The notes below the pieces were generated by a model that was given only the letters and a program-made list of their open reading frames with translations, was not told where the DNA came from and did not search any database. The position numbers and the translations under genes are program-made. 64,000 bases of DNA, taken from assembly GCA_964247055.1 (NCBI GenBank), contig OZ176052.1, positions 7,874,001-7,938,000 on the forward strand, in the 5' to 3' direction. Positions 34,501 through 46,390 of the stretch are shown one piece after another. Position 1 is the first letter of the stretch; each line of letters opens with the position of its first letter. This DNA comes from Paragordius varius. Taxonomy: Eukaryota > Nematomorpha.

Positions 34501-37500
34501 TAAAATTTTTATATTTTTCATTTCTTTCCTCAAGATTTTCTGGTAATTTATGAGAATGATGGATTTTAAAATGTCTTTCAATATTGTATTTTTTTATAAT
34601 TATATTGTCCTTGCATATAAGGCAGGTAGCAACATTGTTATTTAAAACCACAAAAAAATTAGTTTCCCATTCTTTTTTAAAAGAGCGATTTTCATCGGAT
34701 AATTTACGTTTTTTGGCATTAGATGTCATCCTTTAAATTTATGTTTAAATATTATGTAAAAAAATAGGAATATAAATTGAATTATGCAATAAAAAACAGG
34801 TCGAAATTTAATGATATTGAGTTGAAAATATTTTATGAGAATGAGTTTTAAAAATGATGCAGGATAGCAATGAAATGTATGTGCAATGGGTGAAAACAAA
34901 AAAGAAATGCAATAAAAATTTCAAAAAGAAAAGAAGAAGAAACAACGTGTGCCCATAAATCATAAATTTTAAAATCATTTTAATGTAGGAAATTTTTCTA
35001 CATTTCAAATTGGGTAAAAAATAAATATTGTTTAAAAAAAATTAAATATCAGTCATAGTGCATTTTTAAAGCACACTTAGGGCCGCATGCGGCCCGCGGG
35101 CCGCGGTTTGAGTATCACTGGTATACACTATCATACCTCTTTTGCCATTTAGCCTGACCATTAAAAAGCCTATAGATAAAATAGAGATATATGTTAATGT
35201 ATGCTTAAAAAATACTTACTATTTATAAATATATGCTAATGGTTTGTATTTAACACTTCGATTCAAATTTAGTTTGGGGTATCTAAATACCCCAGACTAA
35301 ATTTGAGTTTGGGTTTTTAAAAAACTACTGAATGAAACGGTCCCAATTTAAATTTATGCTTCTATCCTAATAAATTTATATAAATATGGCAAAATATCTA
35401 AATAAATTTTTTTTTTAAAAAAAAAGTTCCATGTTAAACTACTTAAACGCCATTTTTATTTTACAAAATTTTTGCAAAATATCGTCTTCATTTAATTTTA
35501 AGCGTAAAATTAAAGCTAATTTTTTATTTAAATTACATCTAACATTGATAGAAATAAAAAGCGGTATATTTTGTATTATTTTTCAATTTTAACATTGCAC
35601 ACATGTCACGTTGATTAAATTTTACCTTTCGGTTTTAGCTTTAAAAAAGTAATATCAAGTATTTTTGAATTAAATTTTTTATCTATTTCGGTTTATTAAT
35701 GTAATATAAGTGCAAAATTTTGCCATGGTTTCGATTCCTTCCATATTTTTAAAAGAATTTAATTTTAAACAGGCCTGGGGTTTTTAACTACCCCAATTTG
35801 AATCGAATGACTAAAATGAATGTGTTGTATCCAAGTGTTAATAAAAATATTGTACCCATAAAATATTATGTAACTAGCAACAGTTATAATGTTAAATTTA
35901 TAAATTGATTTATATATTTTCGTAACTTTAACTATAGCCAATTTTCAAAAATGATAAAGCTCTCCAGTTATTACCAAATGGAATGAAAAACCAAATTTTT
36001 AAAGGATAATATAAAAATTATAATAATATAGATTGTGATAGTTATAAAATATTTTTGCAATACTGCCTAAATATTTGATTATTTTATCTTAACATATATT
36101 TATAAATAACTTAAGTATTTTTTTTGGCATACATTCGCATACATCTATATTTTATCGTATTATACTCTATTGTTAACCATACGCTTCTGTTATTTACCTA
36201 ATTAGTACCATGAAATGAAAATTTCAAATTTTATATCAGAAATTATGTTAATATTTTTACATTTTTCTATCGCAATTTAAAGAACCAAATGCGCAGATTT
36301 TACATATACCAAGATTGTCCCCTAATTTTGTATAAACTATCCATAATATCCCCTTGTGTTTTTTTAAAAAATGTTTTTTATTATATTTTGCAACAATCTT
36401 TTAGTTTAAACGCTACTGTATATATACTATATTTATCATCATAGGTTTATGAGTTTTTTTAATTAAAAAAAGGTAATGCGCTATTTTTTACGCTACGCAT
36501 ACCCTTGTTTAAGAAATTGACCACGTTATGTAACAAAACAAACATAAAATTGTAAAACCTAACCTCTTTATATGCAAACTGCCACATTTCAGATATTTTT
36601 AATAGGGGTTTTGCGGTTTGATATTTAGGAGTTTTTATGAATGGCTAGTTTCGGCTGTTGTTGATATTTTATATATAATACACTTTCTTGATTGAAAATT
36701 TGAAAAAGTAAAGTTTGTTTTTACACATAAACTGTAATACAATGTGACCAGATAGGCTGTTCGCAGTACAGCACTGGATTTTCGAAAAAACTGCTCCTGC
36801 ACTGCGCTGACTTTTGTAGTGCTTTTTTTAAAATAATTAAATTTTTCATCTTTAAATAGCCCCAATTCGTAAAAAATAAATAGTTTGCGAAAACTAAGAT
36901 TGGTCTATTTAAACTGGTCAATAATATATTTTCTGCTCGTATTATACATAAAATAATCCGCCTATCTGAATGCAGTCATTCCCACGTTAGCGGAAATGGT
37001 TAAAAATATTATCATTTGATATACCGCCACCAAAAACCTGGTAAAAAATAGACAAAGTATGGAATTTTGTACTGCGCAAAGATGCAAAATATCTGGTCAC
37101 ATTACTGTAATATGTAAAACATATGTCATAATGATGAAGTATAATAAAGTTAACGTAGTATATTTTATGATGCAACCACAATACAATTAATTATTATTTC
37201 AATTACAATAAAACAATAGTATAATTTATCCATCCATCAATCAAGGGTATTTACAACTAGTTTTTTCCAGTAAATTTTACTGTTGGCTAGCTATATATAT
37301 ATATATATATATATACCTTTCCCACATATCATTTTCACTATTTTATATTTTTTCAATTTTTTTTTCTAAATCTTGACAAAGGTTATACCAATATTACCGA
37401 AAATTATATATTTATTCAATAAATTAACTATTTATTTTTTAACGATCATTTATACCCGTTTTTTCCATTATTTTAATTATGTGTTTAAAATTAGTGACTC

Positions 37501-38677
37501 TTTACTGTATAACTTCCAATTTAAGTATTTTATTATAAATATTATTCAACCATCGCCAATAATTTGAAAAGATAAAATAACCAAAACAAGAGTTATAAAG
37601 TAAAAATATGGAGATTTATAGAGGATCTGAAAGGGAAAAATGGTGACAACCATTCAAATATTAATTAAAATAAAAATAAATTTAGAACAAACCATAAGTA
37701 GTATAGACTAATATTTTCAATAAAAATGTATTTTTAACAATATTTTTTATTATAACCTTAAGATACCGATAAAAATTGGTAACACTCTCATTTTTTATTT
37801 AACATTGACAATATAGACATTTGGAAAAAATCAAGGACCGAGAAATATTGTTTTTTAATTAAAAAAACGTTTTAACTTTTTAACTTTAACTTACATAAAA
37901 TATAAGGGTGATTTTATACTTATTTCTTAATGTTAATTGTTGTTTGTTATTAAATAGGATGGCATTTGTTAATACTAAGCTTTATGCTATTTTGTGGTGG
38001 AATATCTCTCACTGTAATTGGCAGACGTGAAGACAAAATGGCCTTAACCATATCAGGTTACAGTATTTTAGCCGCATCTGGGATCTCTGCCATAGCTGGA
38101 TGCATAGTAAGTTTTTTTTATCTTTGACTACATAGTAAACAATTATTTTATAGGCTTAAGTGTTTTTTTTAATCTTTATTTTTATGCATGTAGGTAAATG
38201 ATATTTTTCTTTTTTTTTCTTGAAATTACACAGAAAGTCAAAATTTTCACATAGCTAAAAGTTAATTTGAAACGCCAATAAGATTTCTTTTTTATGATGA
38301 AAATTAGGAGTTTTGCGATAGATAGCTATATAATTCTACGTCTTTGTACTTTTACTTTAACCATAATTTGTTTATGGACAGTAGTGAATAAAATAATAAA
38401 TTACTCACAAACTAAAATATGGTATAACAAATAAGATTTCTTTGGTATCAAAGAAATAATATTAATTTTATTAGATTTATTGGCTAAATAAATAATAATT
38501 TGCTGTGATTTATTGTAGGTATATATAACTTATACTTCCATTAGTCATTTAGATTAATCATTTTATAGTTTGCTTGCTCATGATACAAGTCTGGCGATCC
38601 CACTTTGTTTAACATTGGTTGATCACCAAGTCAAAAATAAACCATATAACTTATTGAAAAACATCAAGAAATAAAGA

Positions 38678-38717
<40 letters not shown>

Positions 38718-41700
38718 TAAATAAATGTCATTATGCAAATATCTGGACTTTAATTTTTTCACAATTTTTTTAAAAAAATATTAAATATTGGTTTTCATAC
38801 AACTCTGCAAAACCTAATTATTGGAATATTTTAAATAGGGTTATTATAAAATATGGATAATTTTATTTTCGATTTCAATTTTTCGCTTCCCCACAAAAGG
38901 AGTTTAATTCCGGTTGATTATTTGAATGTGAAAATAGATAAAATGGCCACCTTAAATAATGAAACGATTAGGTATAGCATACACTTAAAGTTGGGCCCGA
39001 CCTGTGGCTGAATTCTAACAATGTTACTGGTTGAAAATTACCAACATAAAAATTAGACGAGATATGAAATTAATAAAATTTAATAAAAAACTGCTGTTCA
39101 TACTCTTTTATTGTCACAAATTAGAGTTTATAAACTGATAAAAACATTTTGATTAGAAGTCCTATTTAGCTGCAAACTTATGTTTACATTTATGATAATG
39201 GTTTTAACAAGGGTATTAAAAATGTAAAAAAAATAAAAAAATGGATTTAAATCAAATATTTACGATTATTTAGATGATGTACATCCAAAATTGAGCTTAA
39301 AATAAATAAATAAAATCAAAAAATATCAAAACAGCCCGCTTATATGTATTGAAAACCCCTGGTTATAACCATAAAGAATTGCATTTAAACAGGCTAATTG
39401 CATCAATTATTTCGCATAACATTAGTGATTACAGTGGATACCTCTTACAGGATTATTATTTAAAATATCGGCTTTACATATATGTAATTTTGATACAAAA
39501 TAAGAGTTTAAAAATTTTTGCTGCGCAACTTTTAATCGCGTGACTTTTTATTTTGTTTAATAAAATATTTACTGAATGTCAAATTATATAATTAAGGATA
39601 AATAAAAATGAAATGCCTTTAATTAACTTTTTTTACACGAGTTACAACTACTAAGTAACTAGTTGCTACTTTGGCTAGACCTTGACTTTTATGTTAATTT
39701 CGTAAAATAATTATTCACTGCAACAAACATTTATGTTTCCTTTTATCTATATTGTCATGTTCTTAAAATGTAAAAAATAAAACTACAAAATAAATTATAT
39801 ATTATTAATGGTCAATTTACTGTTTTTGGATAATAAGTATTATTTTATTATTCGTATACAAAGGATAATAAAAATTTTGTAACAACAAAAGTTTTGTACA
39901 AAGGTATTGAAAAATACCACTTACCTTACGCCTTGGAAACTACTTAAATTTATTTAACCAACTAATTACTAGCAGGGAATAAAAAACATTTATAGCACAT
40001 ATTCAGTTTCTATATAGCTAAATTATTTTAAATACTTTCCAAACGAAATATAATTTTGAATTTAACTTAGGGATAAAAATTTAAATAATCACCACATCAC
40101 TAGAGCTCATAATCGGACTGATCTATTTTACTCTTTAGGCGAAGCTTATCTCAAAAGTAACGAAATACTTGGAGCTTAATTTGGATTCATGAGGTTGTAG
40201 ATGATTTTTTGGGGCATAGGTTTAGGTTACATAGGGCATAACTAGGGTAACCAGAATTTTAAATGAACAAAGCGGGAAAGCTTTGAACGGAAGGGGGGAG
40301 GGCTACTATCAAAAATGTGGATACAAAAATAGTTTGGTAATATTTTTTAATATAAGTACAATTACAATTTATAAGTTAAAAAAATATATAATATTTTATT
40401 CCTTAATAAATTTTTTATTCGAATGTTAATTCGTTTGAGCATTTTGTTATAATTTTTTTTAATATTATAAATATCTTGAAAACAATTAGTTAATTTATCT
40501 TTAACTCATAAAATGGCTCTCAGAGTTTCAATATTTAATAGATTTTGATGTAGACACTTAATTTACTGTAGAAAAAACGCGTTCAGTGTCAGCATTAGTT
40601 CCGTGTTAAGAGAGTGCGAACCACAATTTTTATATAATCGTGAGGAACGTAGTTTGTTTCAAAATGATGACATATTTCCAACCATATGTTCTCTACTATT
40701 ATTTTTTTGGATGCCCAATATTTGACCTTTTCCGTATCAATATATTTTTTAACTAATGACGCTTCATTAAAAAGAACATTTTCAGAAATTTTACTATTTG
40801 GGATTTTAGAGAAATATAATCAAATGATTTTCCAACTTCGTAATTTTCTGGTTTTAATGTAATCCAATGAAATGATCAATATATTGTACCGTCCAGTCTT
40901 CTAAAAAATCTTTACAGTTGGTATAAAACGTTTTTATATGATTCATGATATCCTTACGATTTATTGCACCTTACTCTTCGAGCTCATTTATCTTATTGCG
41001 ATTAGTAAACGGTAGACACAAAAGACAAAACAATAATCTTAATATATAATTTAAATGGATTCTGAAAGTTGGTACTTTATAAAAACGTAGCGGGACGTTG
41101 GACAAATAGTAAAAAAATCGAGACTGTTACGCCAAAAGTAGGGCGTCTTATGGCCCATAATTGGTATCAAGTGGTCCAATAGTTTGTCCGGATTGCATCC
41201 ATGCAAAATCCTCCAATATTATAATATATGGAATTAGTTTGTAAATTATCATATCTATTCAATTAAAGCCCTAGGGCAAAATGTTCCATACAGTTTATCT
41301 ATTATATTTTTGAGTCAAAATCAATTTAAAGGTTACGCATTTAAATTTATATTAATTAAACAGGTAAATTATTTACAAAATTAATTAAATAATTTTTACA
41401 ATTTATTTTATTTATATATTGGTTTTTAATAATAGTAATGGTTTTAAAAATAACAAACCAAAAACGTCTTTATTGGTTCAAATTTGCAATTAATATAACC
41501 TGTAAACGATGAAATATCTGATACTTATATCGAAAAAGGAGGGATTAAACTTTATCTAATAAGAGAGTACTGATAAAAGTATAAAGCATCACTTGTTTAA
41601 TTAATTAGATGCAAAATATGGCAAGGCCAAATTAAATTTAAAATGTTTGTAAATCTATAAAGTAGGTCCTGTGCTAAGTCATATCTTTAAATTTGTATGG

Positions 41701-42132
41701 TTTTTCGAGACAATGTTCATGTTGGTTCCAACGGGAAATAATAAATTAAATGGTTGTAATAATGAATGAGCTCGACAGGCTGTTATGATTACCAAAAATG
41801 CAGGTAATTTATAGCCACAAAAATATGTATGGTCTCAAAAGATTGTAAAAATAATGTCAAATGTTTGGAAAGTCATTTAAAATTTATTCTTAATATTTTT
41901 AAATATGTAGGGGTATTTAATGTTTTTAATAAGGATACTGGAATCATATTCGAATATGTTCATAGGGTTGTTACACCATCACCATAAACCTTTAAATCAT
42001 ATTCCAGTTTTCAGATCTGCGAAGGTTCATTATCGTAAAGAAATAAATGCTTTGCCACCAAGTATGAGACCAAAAATAAAATTTGATATATTAAATACAA
42101 CGATTAATGAGCATCACATTGAATTCGACTAA
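31555..42132 (+). CDS. Small two-TM membrane protein, three exons, unrecognised family
   Basis: Exons 31555-31630, 37958-38106 and 41911-42132, joined by GT/AG signals (GAGAG|GTATTT ... AAATAG|GA; CATA|GTAAGT ... TATGTAG|GG) and by phase 1 then phase 0; 148 codons plus TAA. A TGA lies in frame just before the ATG. The predicted protein begins MFTTIKATSLSTGMGRDDEN, then a first hydrophobic segment (~27-47, WHLLILSFMLFCGGISLTVI), a short charged loop RREDK, and a second hydrophobic segment (~54-80). A polar tail follows, with HHHHKP and ending INEHHIEFD. The short charged N-terminus and loop suggest a hairpin in an internal or plasma membrane (inference). I cannot name the family. The introns of 6,327 and 3,804 nt contain transposons listed separately. 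Exons 2 and 3 look clearly coding; linkage of exon 1 rests on phase and composition. Confidence 0.6.
32501..35120 (-). mobile_element. hAT transposon with perfect 8-bp target duplication, in the first intron
   Basis: Ends are CAGTGGTACTCACC (32501) and GGTTTGAGTATCACTG (35120), flanked by GTATACAC at 32493-32500 and 35121-35128, the 8-bp duplication typical of hAT. On the minus strand a BED zinc finger opens the transposase twice: MTSNAKKRKLSDENRSF ... VATCLICKDN ... ERHFKIHHSH (34729-34226) and a shorter one at 33776-33579. A core piece (TDGCPSMIEINKEF, ~33505-33545) and a C-terminal YTCETAYSKMKYVKNTYINR piece (~32815-32870) follow. A second copy of the right terminus ends at 34269, so the right ~850 bp is duplicated in tandem. 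Internally deleted and not able to make a full transposase. The family resembles the SPIN/GTF2IRD2-type hATs. Confidence 0.85.
35250..35841 (+). mobile_element. TTAA MITE, copy E (cleanest copy)
   Basis: TTAA at both ends (35250-35253 and 35838-35841), terminal CACTTCGAT on the left and ATCCAAGTG on the right. Near-palindrome GGGGTATCTAAATACCCC near the left end and GGGGTTTTTAACTACCCC near the right. Same length and order as copy B. Lies in the first intron of the two-TM gene. Confidence 0.85.
35842..36739. other. Intron DNA, nothing recognised
   Basis: AT-rich intron sequence of the two-TM gene without visible elements. Confidence 0.4.
36740..37103. mobile_element. Short inverted-repeat transposon with 9-bp target duplication
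   Basis: Flanked by the direct repeat ACTGTAATA at 36731-36739 and 37104-37112. The terminal inverted repeat AATGTGACCAGATA is perfect for ~14 nt and continues less perfectly into GCAGTAC. 364 bp, no transposase. A 9-bp duplication suggests a Mutator-like relative; an 8-bp hAT reading is possible if the border is shifted. Confidence 0.75.
37104..37957. other. Intron DNA with (AT)n tract
   Basis: (TA)n at ~37290-37315; no other feature seen before the exon at 37958. Confidence 0.4.
38107..40559. other. Second intron of the two-TM gene, first part
   Basis: (AT)n at ~38681-38708. A GC-richer string at 40236-40310 (GGGTAACCAGAATTTTAAAT and the G-run after it) may be a transposon end. No exon recognised. 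Confidence 0.4.
40560..41060 (-). mobile_element. hAT-superfamily transposase relic (C-terminal half)
   Basis: Minus-strand translation gives NEASLVKKYIDTEKVKYWAS, ENIWLEICHHFETNYVPHDY, and then HGTNADTERVFSTVN (~40612-40568), which is the hAT dimerisation-domain motif (...NADVERVFS...). Broken by several stops and frame changes. A different lineage from the hAT at 32501-35120. Confidence 0.65.
41061..41910. other. Second intron of the two-TM gene, last part
   Basis: AT-rich, nothing recognised; ends in the TATGTAG acceptor at 41910. Confidence 0.4.
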
Positions 42133-42429
42133 ATTTGCAAATAATTATATAGTTATTTTTTTTTTAAATATACTTTTCTAGAAATTTTATATATAAGTAG
42201 CCATCTATTTATTATATATACCCAACGTTTATTATGTAATAATATGATTGAAGGAAATTCATTTGTATATGTTTGTGCTCATGCTGAACAATATAAAATG
42301 CCGCATACTTCCAAAAATTATATATATCAAATATAATTAATCAGAAAATTAAAATCAAATAATAATTTAATTCTTTTATGAAAAATTTAACCATGGTGTA
42401 AAACTCTGCTTATCATCGCCACGTCTAAG

Positions 42430-42660
42430 GTACTGTAACCATATTGAAAGCTCAAATGGTTGGATAAACAAAATTAGATTCTTTCATCCGAACGGCAATC
42501 TTAGACGAGGCAGACCATATCATGATTGGGAAAAAACAATCAGCCATGACCTAAACTTAACTCAATCGACCAAAGAACTCTGTCTCGATCGCAAGTTATT
42601 TCGCTCAAGGGAAGCTAGTTCATGCTGGAGAAACAACGACCTGATGATGAATCTACAAAT
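42430..42660 (+). mobile_element. Probable LINE-tail fragment
   Basis: Plus strand reads KIRFFHPNGNLRRGRPYHDW then EKTISHDLNL. The RRGRPxxxW box recalls the tail of non-LTR ORF2 proteins. Only one motif supports it, so the call is tentative. Confidence 0.4.
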
Positions 42661-43309
42661 CCGATATATATATGTTAATGAAAGGAATTTCATAAAGCTG
42701 CACTTTCCAAAACTGAAACCCCATTTAAATTTTAAGCTTTATGTCAGCCTGACTGACAATATAAAAAGGCGGGTTAAATTTCAAGAATGCCAAAGTTTTG
42801 CTTATAAATACTCAAATTAAAAAGTGAATCCATCCTTTTTTTAAATGAACAATATTTTGTATTCCATATTGCTGCAGGAACCCATTACCTCACAAAAGGC
42901 GTTTTAAATCAAGTAATTTTTTATTAATTATAATTAGCATAAAATTTCCGATTTTTTTTGTGTTTTGGCTTACTATAGATCCTGGTAAAGAATAAACAAA
43001 AATTTTCAAAGAATAAAAAATTATCTTTAGAGAGATTTGATGCTGGTTATAAGTCATGAATTTTTTCAACAATTGCGCAATTTAGGGATAGGGAGGGAGT
43101 CAACTTGGAATAGCATGCGAATAGAGTTGTGACGGCTATATTTAACAACATTCAAAAACTATAAGGCACTAAAATTTTTGGCGATTTTAGATTGAAAGTT
43201 ATAATAAAACATTTTGCAAATCTTACATTGTACACATCCCAGTTATAAAAACAAAATCAATATGGAAAATATTATAATTTATTTAAAGGAAAACGTTTGA
43301 TATGATAAT
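42661..43309. other. Spacer and RPS3A 3' region
   Basis: A minus-strand AATAAA at 43283-43278 lies ~27 nt past the RPS3A stop. No other feature. Confidence 0.5.
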
Positions 43310-44882
43310 TTAAACAGTTTCCATTATTGGTGGTTCATAATTGTCAGGTCGATCAATTACATTTCCCATAGAATCAACAGTAGGTTTGGAGTCGCCGGAT
43401 CCTTCCCCGTGTAATTCCATCAATTTAGTTACTAGATATAAAAAAAAGACATTCAAAAATAATTGGTTGGATGTGAATGAGTCTTTAAATGTATGATTAC
43501 AAAACAAACGTAAATATATGAGGAAAAACCCATATAACCAAATCTGCTCGTTATATGATAAAATTGAAATAAGAAGGATGGAGAGCTGGGCAAAAAAAGA
43601 ATATAATAATGTTGGAAATATTAATTCAGTCACGTTGAAAATTACTCAGACCATGTTAAAGGTAAATTTTCCTTATGCTGGATTTTTTATATAATTCATA
43701 AAAATAAGCAAACATTGTAAAATTTTAAATTTGAGAATATCAGATAATCGCTAAGTCACTGTAATCATCGAAATAAAAGCATATTTCTTAGACTCGGCCT
43801 ATTATCATCATGTATACAACAATCAAATTAAACATGTATTACAATCAAATTTAGGTCGCTTGAGTACTTTAACTTTGCGTATGTGGACTTCATTCAATGG
43901 ATAAATTTTGCTACAATACTTTTCAATGTCCTTGGCAATGCTGTCTGGGATCCTATATTTATATATTAAAAAAATAGTGTTGGGAAAAAATATTTATTGA
44001 ATAAAATAATAAATATTACAATTTATTGACGACTTCTTTCAAATCTGATCCTGTAATTTCTTTAGTTATAATTTCTACCATACGTTTACGGATCGCTTTT
44101 ACCTGTTTTAATACAAAAAAATTGAAAAAAAAACTGAAAAATATAAATTAAAATTTGCAATCAAGGGCTAAAAATTTATTTAATCAAAAATTATCAAACT
44201 GATTTGAATGATAAAAATATATATTACCTGTGAATGTTGCGCATAACAAGTTTTTTTCTGTTGATTAGGTGCTTTTTTGGTAAATCCAATAGCAAAAACG
44301 CGGAGAATATATCCATCAGTTGTTTTAACATCAACATAGGCTTCAATTAAGGTCTAAAATAAAATTTTTTGCAATACCTGCCATTTTTTAACAATTGCGC
44401 AAAGTTTATCCCGTGTCATATCTAGTCCACAAAAATTTGTTAAAATGTTGCGTCCTTGAACATCTTCAGCCAAAAGTTTTATTTTTTTGTGCCCATATTC
44501 ATCATTACCCAAATCTGCTAAATTGATTTCAAAAACTCGGCCTTTCAAACTATCAGTTGAAATTTCTAGCAATATTAACAAATGAAATATATAAAAATCT
44601 AAATTTTTACATTTGGATGTTTGTTAATTGTTTAGCGTTTTTATTAAATATATTTAAAATATATCATATATTTTAACGCAAAATACATCGTACTTGTTCC
44701 TTGCGTCCTGGTGACCAAAGTTTTTCCAACTTGACGGGTGGAAAACATAGAAGGAGCCTTAATATCATACCACTCTTTTTTAGAAAACGGATCTACTCTA
44801 TATATTATATAAAATATTACATTTTCTTCTTAACACCCTTTTTTCCACTTTTGGTAAGCCTCTTATTTTTTCCTACTGCCAT
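43310..44882 (-). CDS. RPS3A: 40S ribosomal protein S3A (eS1)
   Basis: Component of the small ribosomal subunit. Seven exons: 44882-44821, 44797-44694, 44565-44378, 44353-44228, 44102-44020, 43952-43843, 43431-43310; 264 codons plus TAA, the same length as the human protein. It starts [16 protein letters not shown] and continues [107 protein letters not shown], and [12 protein letters not shown] to the terminal EPPIMETV. Introns are 23, 128, 24, 125, 67 and 411 nt, all GT...AG with matching phase. The 24-nt intron would put an in-frame TAG into the message. It is the strongest calibrator for ultra-short introns here, because every join is fixed by near-gapless conservation. Confidence 0.97.
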
Positions 44883-45389
44883 GGGAAATGTGGAAGAAAG
44901 GTAGTAAAAGGATCTGCAGATGGTATTAAAATATACTGTATAGAAATCTTTTATAAATTTATTTTTTAAATCAATTTTATCCAAACAATAGTTTATTAAA
45001 ATTTACATTTTGCAAAGAATTAATTTATAAAACTGGCGTTAGTTTCTGGCTAAAATTAACTATTATTATGTCCAGATATTATGCAAATCATAATGATACC
45101 TTAATAAATTGGCTGAAAAGATAAAGCATTCGCAAATAAATAGGCTTTTTAACGTATGAGGTGCATAAAAATATAATTATATATTCTCATAGGAAAATAG
45201 CGGGATTATGATGGTTATTTTAATTTGGGCCTCGGTTATATAAGAAATTTTACACTTTTGTAGTAACTATTCCATATCAGTGTCAGCAGAATTGTGCACA
45301 TTAGGTTAAAAAAATTTTAAGAAAAAGCTAAATGCCTCATTCCAGAAATATCAATAAAATATGACAAACTATATAAAAATCAAAACAAT
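44883..45389. other. RPS3A upstream region
   Basis: AT-rich. The start codon lies 10-20 nt downstream of a CTTTCTTCCAC pyrimidine stretch on the minus strand (44901-44891), which could be the oligopyrimidine tract usual for ribosomal-protein transcripts (inference). Confidence 0.35.
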
Positions 45390-46390
45390 CTTCATTAAAA
45401 AATTTAGTTTTCAGAAATGGGCTCCGATAGCGAAAATTTTAATATTTTTTGCTTTTTTGAGCAAGTTCTCTTAAAAGCAAAAATGTTGCGGATAAAAATT
45501 TTGAATATATACTAATATATATCAGAAAATAATTTTAAAAAAATGCATGCTTTTTCCAAAAATTTGATTTCAGCAAAATCTTCTTGAAGCGTACTTCATA
45601 CTATTTCGAGGCATGATGGAAACGGTTAAGTTTTAAGATAATTTAAACACGCTTTATTCGATGGTAGTCAGGATTATATTATTTCAATTAAAATATTTAA
45701 TTTTTGATTAATGTCAAATATGTGGTTTTTACAAAATAACACCACAATTTCAAAGCAATAGAAGCCTTAAATTAAAATTTTGAAGCGATAGAAATTTTCA
45801 CCATCGCATAATAAAAGTGTTCATAATACTAGACAGAAATTTTTCTGCCACTTGAGTTTTATGCATTTTATATTTATTATTTTAACAGTAAATCCGAATT
45901 AAAAATTATGATTTTCAAAGAATTTTGTAATTTGATTTTTATCATTAAGGCCCTTTATATCATTTACTAAATATTTTTCTTCGAAAACATAAAATGCCCA
46001 TTTGGAAAATATCCTTCAAAAGACTAGTGTAAACTCTATGAAATGCACAACTATATCTAATATTGGAGATGGAAAGCGACAAACTCGCGAAGCGAGGTTT
46101 TGTCAATTAATAATTTTTTAATACCAATGGATTAAAATAGCTCAAACTTTGTATAGATGGCAAACAATGTCCAAAAAAATAACAAATTCTTTTGATAAAA
46201 ACACTTATTTATTGCTTTTATGTCATTCAAAATAGCCATTTTTAGTTCTCTATAAATATTACCATCTCATATTAATTATTTTCTGTAGAAGGCTTATTAT
46301 TTTACAATTTCAAAGATAGAATAAAGTTTAAGGCATTCTTGATTCTTTAAACTATTAACATAATTACAATTATAAATGTTATATTATTTA
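45390..46390 (+). repeat. Dispersed ~1-kb repeat, copy 1
   Basis: Shares ordered blocks with 62640-63580: a CTTGAAGCGTA...GCATGATGG block, TTTTTCTGCCACTTGAGTTT, GAAAGCGACAAACTCGCGAA, and AACACTTATTTATTGC then TGTCATTCAAAA. Overall divergence is high. Non-coding; no terminal repeats found. Confidence 0.65.
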
